From Ranitomeya variabilis (taxonomy: Eukaryota > Chordata > Amphibia > Anura > Dendrobatidae): 64,000 bases of DNA. Shown in pieces: positions 24,216 through 34,976 of this stretch. The notes below the pieces were generated by a model. It saw only the letters and a program-made list of their open reading frames with translations, did not search any database and was not told the origin of the DNA. The translations under genes were made by a program, and so were the position numbers. The stretch covers positions 92,689,988 through 92,753,987 of the forward strand of contig NC_135238.1 in the NCBI RefSeq assembly GCF_051348905.1, written 5' to 3'. How positions within the stretch are numbered: the first letter of the stretch is position 1; every line of letters begins with the position of its first letter.

Positions 24216-24709
24216 TTGTTTCCATCATCTCACAAACTTGGCATGGCTACGTCTCTACTGGTAGTGCAATTGTGAGATTAAGAGTTTCTTCTGCATAAGA
24301 AATGAACCAGTGCTCAGGTTTTAATGCATGTGACCCTGTGGCTTAGTTGGTTAAGGCGACTGTCTTGTAAACAAGAGACACTGAGTTGAAATCTCAGCAG
24401 TGCTTTGTTTTCATCATCTCAGAAACAAACTTCCTATCTTTTCAATCATTCCTAATGTTTCCTACTTTTGTCCTTGCCGTGGCATTCCTTCTATCTGCCT
24501 ATTCTGTATCATAAGCATGTGGCACTGTGGCTTAGTTGGTTAAAGCGCCTGTCTTGTAAACAAGAGACACTGAGTTGAAATCTCAGCAGTGCTTTGTTTT
24601 CATCATCTCAGAAACAAACTTCCTATCTTTTCAATCATTCCTAATGTTTCCTACTTTTGTCCTTGCCGTGGCATCCCTTCTATCTGCCTATTCTGTATCA
24701 TAAGCATGT

Positions 24710-24782
24710 GGCACTGTGGCTTAGTTGGTTAAAGCGCCTGTCTTGTAAACAGGAGACCCTGAGTTCGAATCTCAGCAGTGCC
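24710..24782 (+). tRNA. tRNA-Thr(UGU), intact cloverleaf
   Basis: Consensus body, 3388 bp from the copy at 21322. Confidence 0.87.
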
Positions 24783-25087
24783 TTGTTTCCATCATCTCAC
24801 AAACTTGGCATGGCTACGTCTCTACTGGTAGTGCAATTGTGAGATTAAGAGTTTCTTCTGCATAAGAAATGAACCAGTGCTCAGGTTTTAATGCATGTGA
24901 CCCTGTGGCTTAGTTGGTTAAGGCGACTGTCTTGTAAACAAGAGACACTGAGTTGAAATCTCAGCAGTGCTTTGTTTTCATCATCTCAGAAACAAACTTC
25001 CTATCTTTTCAATCATTCCTAATGTTTCCTACTTTTGTCCTTGCCGTGGCATTCCTTCTATCTGCCTATTCTGTATCATAAGCATGT

Positions 25088-25160
25088 GGCACTGTGGCTT
25101 AGTTGGTTAAAGCGCCTGTCTTGTATACCGGAGACCCTGAGTTCGAATCTCAGCAGTGCC
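25088..25160 (+). tRNA. tRNA-Thr(UGU), anticodon-arm variant
   Basis: The anticodon loop reads CTTGTAT and the stem 3' strand ACCGG, giving one mismatch. The rest is clean. Confidence 0.55.
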
Positions 25161-25846
25161 TTGTTTCCATCATCATCTCACAAACTTGGCATGGCTACGT
25201 CTCTACTGATAGTGCAATTGTGAGATTAAGAGTTTCTTCTGCATATGAAATGAACCAGTGCTCAGGTTTTAATGCATGTGACCCTGTGGCTTAGTTGGTT
25301 AAGGCTCCTGTCTTGTAAACAAGAGACACTGAGTTGAAATCTCAGCAGTGCTTTGTTTTCATCATCTCAGAAACAAACTTCCTATCTTTGCAATCATTCC
25401 TAATGTTTCCTACTTTTGTCCTTGCCGTGGCATTCCTTCTATCTGCCTATTCTGTATCATAAGCATGTGGCACTGTGGCTTAGTTGGTTAAAGCGCCTGT
25501 CTTGTAAACAAGAGACACTGAGTTGAAATCTCAGCAGTGCTTTGTTTTCATCATCTCAGAAACAAACTTCCTATCTTTTCAATCATTCCTAATTTTTCCT
25601 ACTTTTGTCCTTGCCGTGGCATTCCTTCTATCTGCCTATTCTGTATCATAAGCATGTGGCACTGTGGCTTAGTTGGTTAAAGTGCCTGTCTTGTAAACAA
25701 GAGACACTGAGTTGAAATCTCAGCAGTGCTTTGTTTTCATCATCTCAGAAACAAACTTCCTATCTTTTCAATCATTCCTAATGTTTCCTACTTTTGTCCT
25801 TGCCGTGGCATTCCTTCTATCTGCCTATTCTGTATCATAAGCATGT

Positions 25847-25919
25847 GGCACTGTGGCTTAGTTGGTTAAAGCGCCTGTCTTGTAAACAGGAGACCCTGAG
25901 TTCGAATCTCAGCAGTGCC
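25847..25919 (+). tRNA. tRNA-Thr(UGU), intact cloverleaf
   Basis: Consensus body with the long CATCATC trailer combined with the CTGGTAGTGC variant, a combination not seen in the other clean copies. Confidence 0.87.
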
Positions 25920-26416
25920 TTGTTTCCATCATCATCTCACAAACTTGGCATGGCTACGTCTCTACTGGTAGTGCAATTGTGAGATTAAGAGTTTCTTCTG
26001 CATAAGAAATGAACCAGTACTCAGGTTTTAATGCATGTGACCCTGTGGCTTAGTTGGTTAAGGCGACTGTCTTGTAAACAAGAGACACTGAGTTGAAATC
26101 TCAGCAGTGCTTTGTTTTCATCATCTCAGAAACAAACTTCCTATCTTTTCAATCATTCCTAATGTTTCCTACTTTTGTCCTTGCCGTGGCATTCCTTCTA
26201 TCTGCCTATTCTGGATCATAAGCATGTGGCACTGTGGCTTAGTTGGTTAAAGCGCCTGTCTTGTAAACAAGAGACACTGAGTTGAAATCTCAGCAGTGCT
26301 TTGTTTTCATCATCTCAGAAACAAACTTCCTATCTTTTCAATCATTCCTAATGTTTCCTACTTTTGTCCTTGCCGTGGCATTCCTTCTATCTGCCTATTC
26401 TGTATCATAAGCATGT

Positions 26417-26489
26417 GGCACTGTGGCTTAGTTGGTTAAAGCGCCTGTCTTGTAAACAGGAGACCCTGAGTTCGAATCTCAGCAGTGCC
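26417..26489 (+). tRNA. tRNA-Thr(UGU), intact cloverleaf
   Basis: Consensus body directly upstream of the second UUU-anticodon copy. Confidence 0.87.
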
Positions 26490-26797
26490 TTGTTTCCATC
26501 ATCATCTCACAAACTTGGCATGGCTACGTCTCTACTGATAGTGCAATTGTGAGATTAAGAGTTTCTTCTGCATATGAAATGAACCAGTGCTCAGGTTTTA
26601 ATGCATGTGACCCTGTGGCTTAGTTGGTTAAGGCTCCTGTCTTGTAAACAAGAGACACTGAGTTGAAATCTCAGCAGTACTTAGTTTTCATCATCTCAGA
26701 AACAAACTTCCTATCTTTTCAATCATTCCTAATGTTTCCTACTTTTGTCCTTGCCGTGGCATTCCTTCTATCTGCCTATTCTGTTTCATAAGCATGT

Positions 26798-26870
26798 GGC
26801 ACTGTGGCTTAGTTGGTTAAAGCGTCTGTCTTTTAAACAGGAGACCCTGAGTTCGAATCTCAGCAGTACC
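26798..26870 (+). tRNA. Thr-body tRNA with UUU (Lys) anticodon
   Basis: Counterpart of 19498 in the block duplicated 7300 bp downstream. Loop CTTTTAA, stem TCTGT/ACAGG with one U-G pair; acceptor ends CAGTACC. Confidence 0.58.
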
Positions 26871-28054
26871 TTGTTTCCATCATCATCTCACAAACTTGCC
26901 ATGGCTACGTCTCTACTGATAGTGCAATTGTGAGATTAAGAGTTTCTTCTGCATAAGAAATGAACCAGTGCTCAGGTTTCAATACATGTTGTAAGCATGT
27001 GACCCTGTGGCTTAGTTGGTTAAAGCACCTGTCTTGTAAACGTGAGACCCTGAGTTCAACTCTCAGGAGTGCTTTGTTTTCATCATCTCAGAAACAAACC
27101 TCCTATCTTTTCTATCATGCCTACTCTGTATCGTAAGCATGTGGCGCTGTGGCTTAGTTGGATAAGGCGCCTGTCTTGTAAATGTGAGACCCTGAGTTCA
27201 AATCTCAGCAGTGCTTTGTTTTCATCATCTCAGAAACAAACCTCCTATCTTTTCTATCATACCTACTCTGTATCGTAAGCATGTGGCGCTGTGGCTTAGT
27301 TGGTTAAAGCGCCTGTCTTGTGAACAGGAGACACTGAGTTTGAATCTCAGCAGTTCTTTGTTTCCATCATCATCTCACAAATTTACCATGGCTACGTCTC
27401 TACTGATAGTGCAATTGTGAGATTAAGAGATTCTTCTGCATAAGAAATGAACCAGTGCTCAGGTTTTAATACATGTGGTAAGCATGTGACCCTGTGGCTT
27501 AGTTGGTTAAGGCGACTGTCTTGTAAACAAGAGACACTGAGTTGAAATCTCAGCAGTGCTTTGTTTTCATCATCTCAGAAACAAACTTCCTATCTTTGCA
27601 ATCATTCCTAATGTTTCCTACTTTTGTCCTTGCCGTGGCATTCCTTCTATCTGCCTATTCTGCATCATAAGCATGTGGCACTGTGGCTTAGTTGGTTAAA
27701 GCGCCTGTCTTGTAAACAAGAGACACTGAGTTGAAATCTCAGCAGTGCTTTGTTTTCATCATCTCAGAAACAAACTTCCTATCTTTTCAATCATTCCTAA
27801 TTTTTCCTACTTTTGTCCTTGCCGTGGCATTCCTTCTATCTGCCTATTCTGTATCATAAGCATGTGGCACTGTGGCTTAGTTGGTTAAAGCGCCTGTCTT
27901 GTAAACAAGAGACACTGAGTTGAAATCTCAGCAGTGCTTTGTTTTCATCATCTCAGAAACAAACTTCCTATCTTTTCAATCATTCCTAATGTTTCCTACT
28001 TTTGTCCTTGCCGTGGCATCCCTTCTATCTGCCTATTCTGTATCATAAGCATGT

Positions 28055-28127
28055 GGCACTGTGGCTTAGTTGGTTAAAGCGCCTGTCTTGTAAACAGGAG
28101 ACCCTGAGTTCGAATCTCAGCAGTGCC
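28055..28127 (+). tRNA. tRNA-Thr(UGU), intact cloverleaf
   Basis: Consensus body, 7300 bp from 20755. Confidence 0.87.
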
Positions 28128-28621
28128 TTGTTTCCATCATCTCACAAACTTGGCATGGCTACGTCTCTACTGGTAGTGCAATTGTGAGATTAAGAGTTTC
28201 TTCTGCATAAGAAATGAACCAGTGCTCAGGTTTTAATGCATGTGACCCTGTGGCTTAGTTGGTTAAGGCGACTGTCTTGTAAACAAGAGACACTGAGTTG
28301 AAATCTCAGCAGTGCTTTGTTTTCATCATCTCAGAAACAAACTTCCTATCTTTTCAATCATTCCTAATGTTTCCTACTTTTGTCCTTGCCGTGGCATTCC
28401 TTCTATCTGCCTATTCTGTATCATAAGCATGTGGCACTGTGGCTTAGTTGGTTAAAGCGCCTGTCTTGTAAACAAGAGACACTGAGTTGAAATCTCAGCA
28501 GTGCTTTGTTTTCATCATCTCAGAAACAAACTTCCTATCTTTTCAATCATTCCTAATGTTTCCTACTTTTGTCCTTGCCGTGGCATCCCTTCTATCTGCC
28601 TATTCTGTATCATAAGCATGT

Positions 28622-28694
28622 GGCACTGTGGCTTAGTTGGTTAAAGCGCCTGTCTTGTAAACAGGAGACCCTGAGTTCGAATCTCAGCAGTGCC
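28622..28694 (+). tRNA. tRNA-Thr(UGU), intact cloverleaf
   Basis: Consensus body, 7300 bp from 21322. Confidence 0.87.
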
Positions 28695-29575
28695 TTGTTT
28701 CCATCATCTCACAAACTTGGCATGGCTACGTCTCTACTGGTAGTGCAATTGTGAGATTAAGAGTTTCTTCTGCATAAGAAATGAACCAGTGCTCAGGTTT
28801 TAATGCATGTGACCCTGTGGCTTAGTTGGTTAAGGCGACTGTCTTGTAAACAAGAGACACTGAGTTGAAATCTCAGCAGTGCTTTGTTTTCATCATCTCA
28901 GAAACAAACTTCCTATCTTTTCAATCATTCCTAATGTTTCCTACTTTTGTCCTTGCCGTGGCATTCCTTCTATCTGCCTATTCTGTATCATAAGCATGTG
29001 GCACTGTGGCTTAGTTGGTTAAAGCGCCTGTCTTGTAAACAAGAGACACTGAGTTGAAATCTCAGCAGTGCTTTGTTTTCATCATCATCTCACAAACTTG
29101 GCATGGCTACGTCTCTACTGATAGTGCAATTGTGAGATTAAGAGTTTCTTCTGCATAAGAAATGAACCAGTGCTCAGCATTTAATACATGTGGTAAGCAT
29201 GTCACCCTGTTGGTTAAGGTGACTGTCTTGTAAACAAGAGACACTGAGTTGAAATCTCAGCAGTGCTTTGTTTTCATCATCATCTCACAAACTTGGCATG
29301 GCTACGTCTCTACTGATAGTGCAATTGTGAGATTAAGAGTTTCTTCTGCATATGAAATGAACCAGTGCTCAGGTTTTAATGCATGTGACCCTGTGGCTTA
29401 GTTGGTTAAGGCTCCTGTCTTGTAAACAAGAGACACTGAGTTGAAATCTCAGCAGTACTTAGTTTTCATCATCTCAGAAACAAACTTCCTATCTTTTCAA
29501 TCATTCCTAATGTTTCCTACTTTTGTCCTTGCCGTGGCATTCCTTCTATCTGCCTATTCTGTTTCATAAGCATGT

Positions 29576-29648
29576 GGCACTGTGGCTTAGTTGGTTAAAG
29601 CGTCTGTCTTTTAAACAGGAGACCCTGAGTTCGAATCTCAGCAGTACC
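29576..29648 (+). tRNA. Thr-body tRNA with UUU (Lys) anticodon
   Basis: 2778 bp from 26798 in a further copy of the same block; same loop CTTTTAA and CAGTACC acceptor end. Confidence 0.58.
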
Positions 29649-30832
29649 TTGTTTCCATCATCATCTCACAAACTTGCCATGGCTACGTCTCTACTGATAG
29701 TGCAATTGTGAGATTAAGAGTTTCTTCTGCATAAGAAATGAACCAGTGCTCAGGTTTCAATACATGTTGTAAGCATGTGACCCTGTGGCTTAGTTGGTTA
29801 AAGCACCTGTCTTGTAAACGTGAGACCCTGAGTTCAACTCTCAGGAGTGCTTTGTTTTCATCATCTCAGAAACAAACCTCCTATCTTTTCTATCATGCCT
29901 ACTCTGTATCGTAAGCATGTGGCGCTGTGGCTTAGTTGGATAAGGCGCCTGTCTTGTAAATGTGAGACCCTGAGTTCAAATCTCAGCAGTGCTTTGTTTT
30001 CATCATCTCAGAAACAAACCTCCTATCTTTTCTATCATACCTACTCTGTATCGTAAGCATGTGGCGCTGTGGCTTAGTTGGTTAAAGCGCCTGTCTTGTG
30101 AACAGGAGACACTGAGTTTGAATCTCAGCAGTTCTTTGTTTCCATCATCATCTCACAAATTTACCATGGCTACGTCTCTACTGATAGTGCAATTGTGAGA
30201 TTAAGAGATTCTTCTGCATAAGAAATGAACCAGTGCTCAGGTTTTAATACATGTGGTAAGCATGTGACCCTGTGGCTTAGTTGGTTAAGGCGACTGTCTT
30301 GTAAACAAGAGACACTGAGTTGAAATCTCAGCAGTGCTTTGTTTTCATCATCTCAGAAACAAACTTCCTATCTTTGCAATCATTCCTAATGTTTCCTACT
30401 TTTGTCCTTGCCGTGGCATTCCTTCTATCTGCCTATTCTGCATCATAAGCATGTGGCACTGTGGCTTAGTTGGTTAAAGCGCCTGTCTTGTAAACAAGAG
30501 ACACTGAGTTGAAATCTCAGCAGTGCTTTGTTTTCATCATCTCAGAAACAAACTTCCTATCTTTTCAATCATTCCTAATTTTTCCTACTTTTGTCCTTGC
30601 CGTGGCATTCCTTCTATCTGCCTATTCTGTATCATAAGCATGTGGCACTGTGGCTTAGTTGGTTAAAGCGCCTGTCTTGTAAACAAGAGACACTGAGTTG
30701 AAATCTCAGCAGTGCTTTGTTTTCATCATCTCAGAAACAAACTTCCTATCTTTTCAATCATTCCTAATGTTTCCTACTTTTGTCCTTGCCGTGGCATCCC
30801 TTCTATCTGCCTATTCTGTATCATAAGCATGT

Positions 30833-30905
30833 GGCACTGTGGCTTAGTTGGTTAAAGCGCCTGTCTTGTAAACAGGAGACCCTGAGTTCGAATCTCAGCA
30901 GTGCC
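30833..30905 (+). tRNA. tRNA-Thr(UGU), intact cloverleaf
   Basis: Consensus body, 2778 bp from 28055. Confidence 0.87.
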
Positions 30906-31399
30906 TTGTTTCCATCATCTCACAAACTTGGCATGGCTACGTCTCTACTGGTAGTGCAATTGTGAGATTAAGAGTTTCTTCTGCATAAGAAATGAACCAG
31001 TGCTCAGGTTTTAATGCATGTGACCCTGTGGCTTAGTTGGTTAAGGCGACTGTCTTGTAAACAAGAGACACTGAGTTGAAATCTCAGCAGTGCTTTGTTT
31101 TCATCATCTCAGAAACAAACTTCCTATCTTTTCAATCATTCCTAATGTTTCCTACTTTTGTCCTTGCCGTGGCATTCCTTCTATCTGCCTATTCTGTATC
31201 ATAAGCATGTGGCACTGTGGCTTAGTTGGTTAAAGCGCCTGTCTTGTAAACAAGAGACACTGAGTTGAAATCTCAGCAGTGCTTTGTTTTCATCATCTCA
31301 GAAACAAACTTCCTATCTTTTCAATCATTCCTAATGTTTCCTACTTTTGTCCTTGCCGTGGCATCCCTTCTATCTGCCTATTCTGTATCATAAGCATGT

Positions 31400-31472
31400 G
31401 GCACTGTGGCTTAGTTGGTTAAAGCGCCTGTCTTGTAAACAGGAGACCCTGAGTTCGAATCTCAGCAGTGCC
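31400..31472 (+). tRNA. tRNA-Thr(UGU), intact cloverleaf
   Basis: Consensus body, 2778 bp from 28622. Confidence 0.87.
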
Positions 31473-32161
31473 TTGTTTCCATCATCTCACAAACTTGGCA
31501 TGGCTACGTCTCTACTGGTAGTGCAATTGTGAGATTAAGAGTTTCTTCTGCATAAGAAATGAACCAGTGCTCAGGTTTTAATGCATGTGACCCTGTGGCT
31601 TAGTTGGTTAAGGCGACTGTCTTGTAAACAAGAGACACTGAGTTGAAATCTCAGCAGTGCTTTGTTTTCATCATCTCAGAAACAAACTTCCTATCTTTTC
31701 AATCATTCCTAATGTTTCCTACTTTTGTCCTTGCCGTGGCATTCCTTCTATCTGCCTATTCTGTATCATAAGCATGTGGCACTGTGGCTTAGTTGGTTAA
31801 AGCGCCTGTCTTGTAAACAAGAGACACTGAGTTGAAATCTCAGCAGTGCTTTGTTTTCATCATCATCTCACAAACTTGGCATGGCTACGTCTCTACTGAT
31901 AGTGCAATTGTGAGATTAAGAGTTTCTTCTGCATAAGAAATGAACCAGTGCTCAGCATTTAATACATGTGGTAAGCATGTCACCCTGTTGGTTAAGGTGA
32001 CTGTCTTGTAAACAAGAGACACTGAGTTGAAATCTCAGCAGTGCTTTGTTTTCATCATCTCAGAATCAAACTTCCTATCTTTTCAATCATTCCTAATGTT
32101 TCCTACTTTTGTCCTTGCCGTGGCATTCCTTCTATCTGCCTATTCTGTATCATAAGCATGT

Positions 32162-32234
32162 GGCACTGTGGCTTAGTTGGTTAAAGCGCCTGTCTTGTAA
32201 ACAGGAGACCCTGAGTTCGAATCTCAGCAGTGCC
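32162..32234 (+). tRNA. tRNA-Thr(UGU), intact, with T6 terminator
   Basis: Consensus body followed directly by six T residues (32235-32240). It is the duplicate of the copy at 22991 (offset 9171 bp), sharing its CGTCTCTCAAAC trailer. Confidence 0.9.
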
Positions 32235-32240
32235 TTTTTT
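32235..32240 (+). terminator. Pol III T6 terminator
   Basis: Six T residues abut the tRNA 3' end, as at 23064. Confidence 0.85.
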
Positions 32241-33233
32241 CCATCATCGTCTCTCAAACTTGCCATGGCTACGTCTCTACTGATAGTGCAAGTGTGAGAT
32301 TATGAATTTCTTCTGCATAAGAAATGAACCAGTGCTCAGCATTTAATACATGTGGTAAGCATGTGACCCTGTCTTAGTTGGTTAAAGCGCCTGTCTTGTA
32401 AACAAGAGACCCTGAGTTCAAATCTCAGCCGTGCTTTGTTTTCATTATCTCAGAAACAAACTTCCTATCTTTTCAATCATGCCTATTCTGTACTGTAAGC
32501 ATGTGACCCTGTGGCTTAGTTTGTTAAAGTGCCTGTCTTGTAAACAGGAGACCCTGAGTTTGAATCTCAGCAGTGCTTTGTTTCCATCATCGTCTCTCAA
32601 ACTTGCCATGGCTACGTCTCTACTGATAGTGCAATTGTGAGATTATGAATTTCTTCTGCATAAGAAATGAACCAGTACTCAAGTTTTAATACATGTAGTA
32701 AGCATGCGACCCTGTGGCTTAGTTGGTTAAGGCGACTGTCTTGCAAACAAGAGACACTGAGTTGAAATCTCAGCAGTGCTTTGTTTTCATCATCTCAGAA
32801 ACAAACTTCCTATCTTTTCAATCATGCCTATTCTGTATTGTAAGCATGTGACCCTGTGGCTTAGTTTGTTAAAGTGCCTGTCTTGTAAACAGGAGACCCT
32901 GAGTTCGAATCTCAGCAGTACCTTGTTTCCATCATCATCTCACAAACTTGCCGTCTCTACTGATAGTGCAGTTGTGAGATTAAGAGTTTCTTCTGCATAA
33001 GAAATGAACCAGTGCTCAGCATTTAATACATGTGGTAAGCATGTGACCCTGTGGCTTAGTTGGTTAAGGCGACTGTCTTGTAAACAAGAGACACTGAGTT
33101 GAAATCTCAGCAGTGCTTTGTTTTCATCATCTCAGAAACAAACTTCCTATCTTTTCAATCATTCCTAATGTTTCCTACTTTTGTCCTTGCCGTGGCATTC
33201 CTTCTATCTGCCTATCCTGTATCATAAGCATGT

Positions 33234-33306
33234 GGCACTGTGGCTTAGTTGGTTAAAGCGCCTGTCTTGTAAACAGGAGACCCTGAGTTCGAATCTCAGC
33301 AGTACC
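33234..33306 (+). tRNA. tRNA-Thr(UGU), acceptor mismatch
   Basis: D, anticodon and T arms are clean with TGT; the acceptor ends CAGTACC (one mismatch). It lies in the diverging right edge of the array. Confidence 0.6.
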
Positions 33307-33375
33307 TTGTTTTCATCATCTCAGAAACAAACCTCCTATCTTTTCAATCATGCCTTTTCTGTATTATACGCATGT

Positions 33376-33448
33376 GGCGGTGTGGCTTAGTTGGTTAAAG
33401 TGCCTGCCTTGTAAACAGGAGACACTGAGTTCGAATCTCAGCAGTTCC
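33376..33448 (+). pseudogene. tRNA-Thr-like copy, decayed acceptor
   Basis: Acceptor GGCGGTG against CAGTTCC has two mismatches, and the anticodon stem reads CCTGC/ACAGG. The T-loop TTCGAAT is intact. Confidence 0.55.
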
Positions 33449-33704
33449 TTTTATCCATCATCATCTCACAAATTACCATGGCTACGTCTCTACTGAGTGC
33501 AATTGTGAGATTAAGAATTTCATAAGAAATGAACCAGTGCTCAGGTTTTAATACATGTGCATGTGGCCCTGTGGCTTAGTTGGTTTAAAGCGACTGTGTT
33601 GTAAACAAGAGACCCTGAGTTCAAATCTCAGCAGTGCTTTGTTTTCATCATCTCAGAAACAAACCTATCTTTTCAATCATGCCTTTTTTGTATTATAAGC
33701 ATGT

Positions 33705-33777
33705 GGCGCTGTGGCTTAGTTGGTTAAAGCGCCTGACTTGTAAACAGGAGACCCTGAGTTCAAATCTCAGCAGTGCA
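33705..33777 (+). pseudogene. tRNA-Thr-like copy, mild decay
   Basis: Anticodon stem CCTGA/ACAGG has one A-A mismatch; the 3' end is CAGTGCA, unpaired at position 1. The T-loop is TTCAAAT. Confidence 0.55.
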
Positions 33778-34077
33778 TTTTATCCATCATCATCTCACAA
33801 ATTACCATGGCTACGTCTCTACTGATTGTGAGGTTAAAAATTTCTTCTGCATCAGGAATGAACCAGTGCTCAGGTTTTAATGCATGTGGCCCTGTGGCTT
33901 AGTTGGTTTAAAGCAAATGTCTTGTAAACAAGAGACTCTGAGTTCAAATCTGTGCAGTGCTTTGTTTTCATCATCTCAAAAACAATCTTCCTATCTTTTC
34001 AATAATTCCTAATGTGTCCTCCTTTTGTCCTTGCCGTGGCATTCATTCAATCTGCTTATTCTGTATCATAAACCTGT

Positions 34078-34150
34078 GGCGCTGTGGCTTAGTTGATTAA
34101 AGCGCCTGTCTTGTAAACGGGAGAGCCTGAGTTCAAATCTCAGCAGTGCC
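34078..34150 (+). tRNA. tRNA-Thr(UGU), intact but divergent
   Basis: Acceptor GGCGCTG/CAGTGCC, anticodon stem CCTGT/ACGGG (one U-G pair), T stem CTGAG/CTCAG with TTCAAAT. The D-loop is AGTTGATTA, so the usual GG pair is GA. It is an outlying, diverged but foldable copy. Confidence 0.65.
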
Positions 34151-34414
34151 TTTCTCCCATCATCATCTCACAAATTTACCATGGCTACGTTTCTACTGAT
34201 AGTGAGATTAAGAATTTCTTCTGCATAAGAAATGAACCAGTGCTCAGGTTTTAATACATGTGCTAAGCATTTTGCCCTGTGGCTTAGTTGGTTAAAGCAC
34301 CTGACTTGGAATCAAGAGACTCTGAGTTCAAATCTCAGCAGTGCTTTGTTTTCATCATCTCAGAAACAAACTTCCTATCTTTTCAATCATGCTTTTTCTG
34401 TATTATAAGCATGT

Positions 34415-34487
34415 GGCGCTGTGGCTTAGTTGTTTAAAGTGCTTCTCTTGTAAACAGGAGACCTTGAGTTCAAATCTCAGCAGTACC
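34415..34487 (+). pseudogene. tRNA-Thr-like copy, decayed
   Basis: D-loop AGTTGTTTA, anticodon stem CTTCT/ACAGG (mismatched), acceptor end CAGTACC. Confidence 0.55.
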
Positions 34488-34625
34488 TTGCATCCATCAT
34501 CTCACAAATTTACCATGGCTTTGTCTCTACTGATAGTGAGATTAAGAATTTCTTCTGCATAAGAAATGAACCAGTGCTCAGGTTTTAATACATGTGGTAT
34601 GCATGTTGTCCTGTGGTATGCATGT

Positions 34626-34694
34626 TGTCCTGTGGCTTAGTTGGTTAAAGCACTTGTCTTGTAAACAAGAGACTCTGAGTTCAAATCTCAGCAG
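34626..34694 (+). pseudogene. Last tRNA-Thr-like copy, cut by hAT-1
   Basis: Recognisable up to the first three bases of the 3' acceptor strand (69 of 73 nt), where hAT-1 begins. The anticodon stem CTTGT/ACAAG is fully paired and the loop is CTTGTAA. The 8 bp before the insertion, CTCAGCAG (34687-34694), are the T-stem 3' strand plus CAG and should form the left target duplication. Confidence 0.75.
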
Positions 34695-34802
34695 TAGGGT
34701 TGAGCAAAATGAATCGCTCATTTTCATAAGTCGCCGACTTTTGGCAAACTCTGCGTCTCATGAAACCCGACCCGATCCCTGTGTGGGGTCGGCCATGCGG
34801 TA

Positions 34803-34976
34803 CGCGACTTTTGCGCCAAAGTCGCGTTTCAATGACGCTAAAAGCGCCATTTCTCTGCCAATGAAGGTGGACGCAGAGTGTGGGCAGCGTGATGACATAG
34901 ATCTCAGTCCCCACCATCTTAGAGAACGGCATTGCAGTGATTGGTTTGCTTTCTGCGGCGTCACAGGAGCTATAAA
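34803..34976 (+). promoter_or_regulatory. hAT-1 promoter: E2F-like palindrome, CCAAT, TATA
   Basis: CGCGACTTT (34803-34811) and AAAGTCGCG (34818-34826) are a 9-bp inverted repeat around TGCGCC; together they contain TTTTGCGCCAAA, an E2F-type site. CCAAT lies at 34858-34862 and TATAAA at 34971-34976. A GCCATCTT (YY1-like) motif follows the TATA box. All are in the same order in hAT-2. Function is inferred from motif order and conservation. Confidence 0.6.

Larger units (their letters stand above)
26677..28984 (+). repeat. About 2.3 kb block, copy 2 of 3
   Basis: Offset 7300 bp from copy 1 with very few differences by eye (ACAGG for ACAGA in the UUU copy is one). It shares its left context, but not its right context, with copy 3. 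Confidence 0.8.
29455..31762 (+). repeat. About 2.3 kb block, copy 3 of 3
   Basis: Offset 2778 bp from copy 2, making copies 2 and 3 a tandem pair. It is followed by the segment around the T6-terminated gene, which also occurs near 22660-23200. Confidence 0.8.
1..34694 (+). repeat. Tandem array of tRNA-Thr(UGU)-derived units
   Basis: Head-to-tail units all in one orientation, each a 73-nt tRNA-like body plus a spacer of about 70-120 bp. The copy number of about 185 is estimated from spacing, not counted one by one. Three body classes recur. Clean bodies have acceptor GGCACTG/CAGTGCC and T-loop TTCGAAT. Decayed bodies have anticodon-stem 3' strand ACAAG and T-loop TTGAAAT, which loses the invariant C of the B box (examples 118-190 and the copies beginning near 307 and 685). 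A third class starts GACCCTG, with anticodon-stem 3' strand ACGTG and T-loop TTCAAAT. Three spacers recur: X (begins TTGTTTCC, contains an inverted repeat), Y (begins TTGTTTTC, T-rich) and Z (a shortened Y). Clean bodies are followed mainly by X, decayed ones by Y or Z, giving dimers of about 380 bp. There are no poly-A tails or per-copy target duplications, so this is tandem amplification, not SINE insertion. Every stretch between the listed tRNA genes is made of these units. Confidence 0.95.

Noticed and set aside
440-34562. Dozens of 61-83 codon frames such as those starting MSLPWHSFYLPILY
   Set aside because: They are the same frame through spacer plus tRNA body, start at TTG, and exist only because the repeat has few stops in that frame. 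No protein gene is supported.
1-34694. tRNA-derived SINE cluster
   Set aside because: Units are strictly head to tail with no poly-A tails, no target duplications and no tRNA-unrelated SINE body; tandem amplification fits better.
1-34694. CRISPR-like array of direct repeats with spacers
   Set aside because: The spacers are themselves repeated, the conserved unit is a tRNA and the context is eukaryotic.
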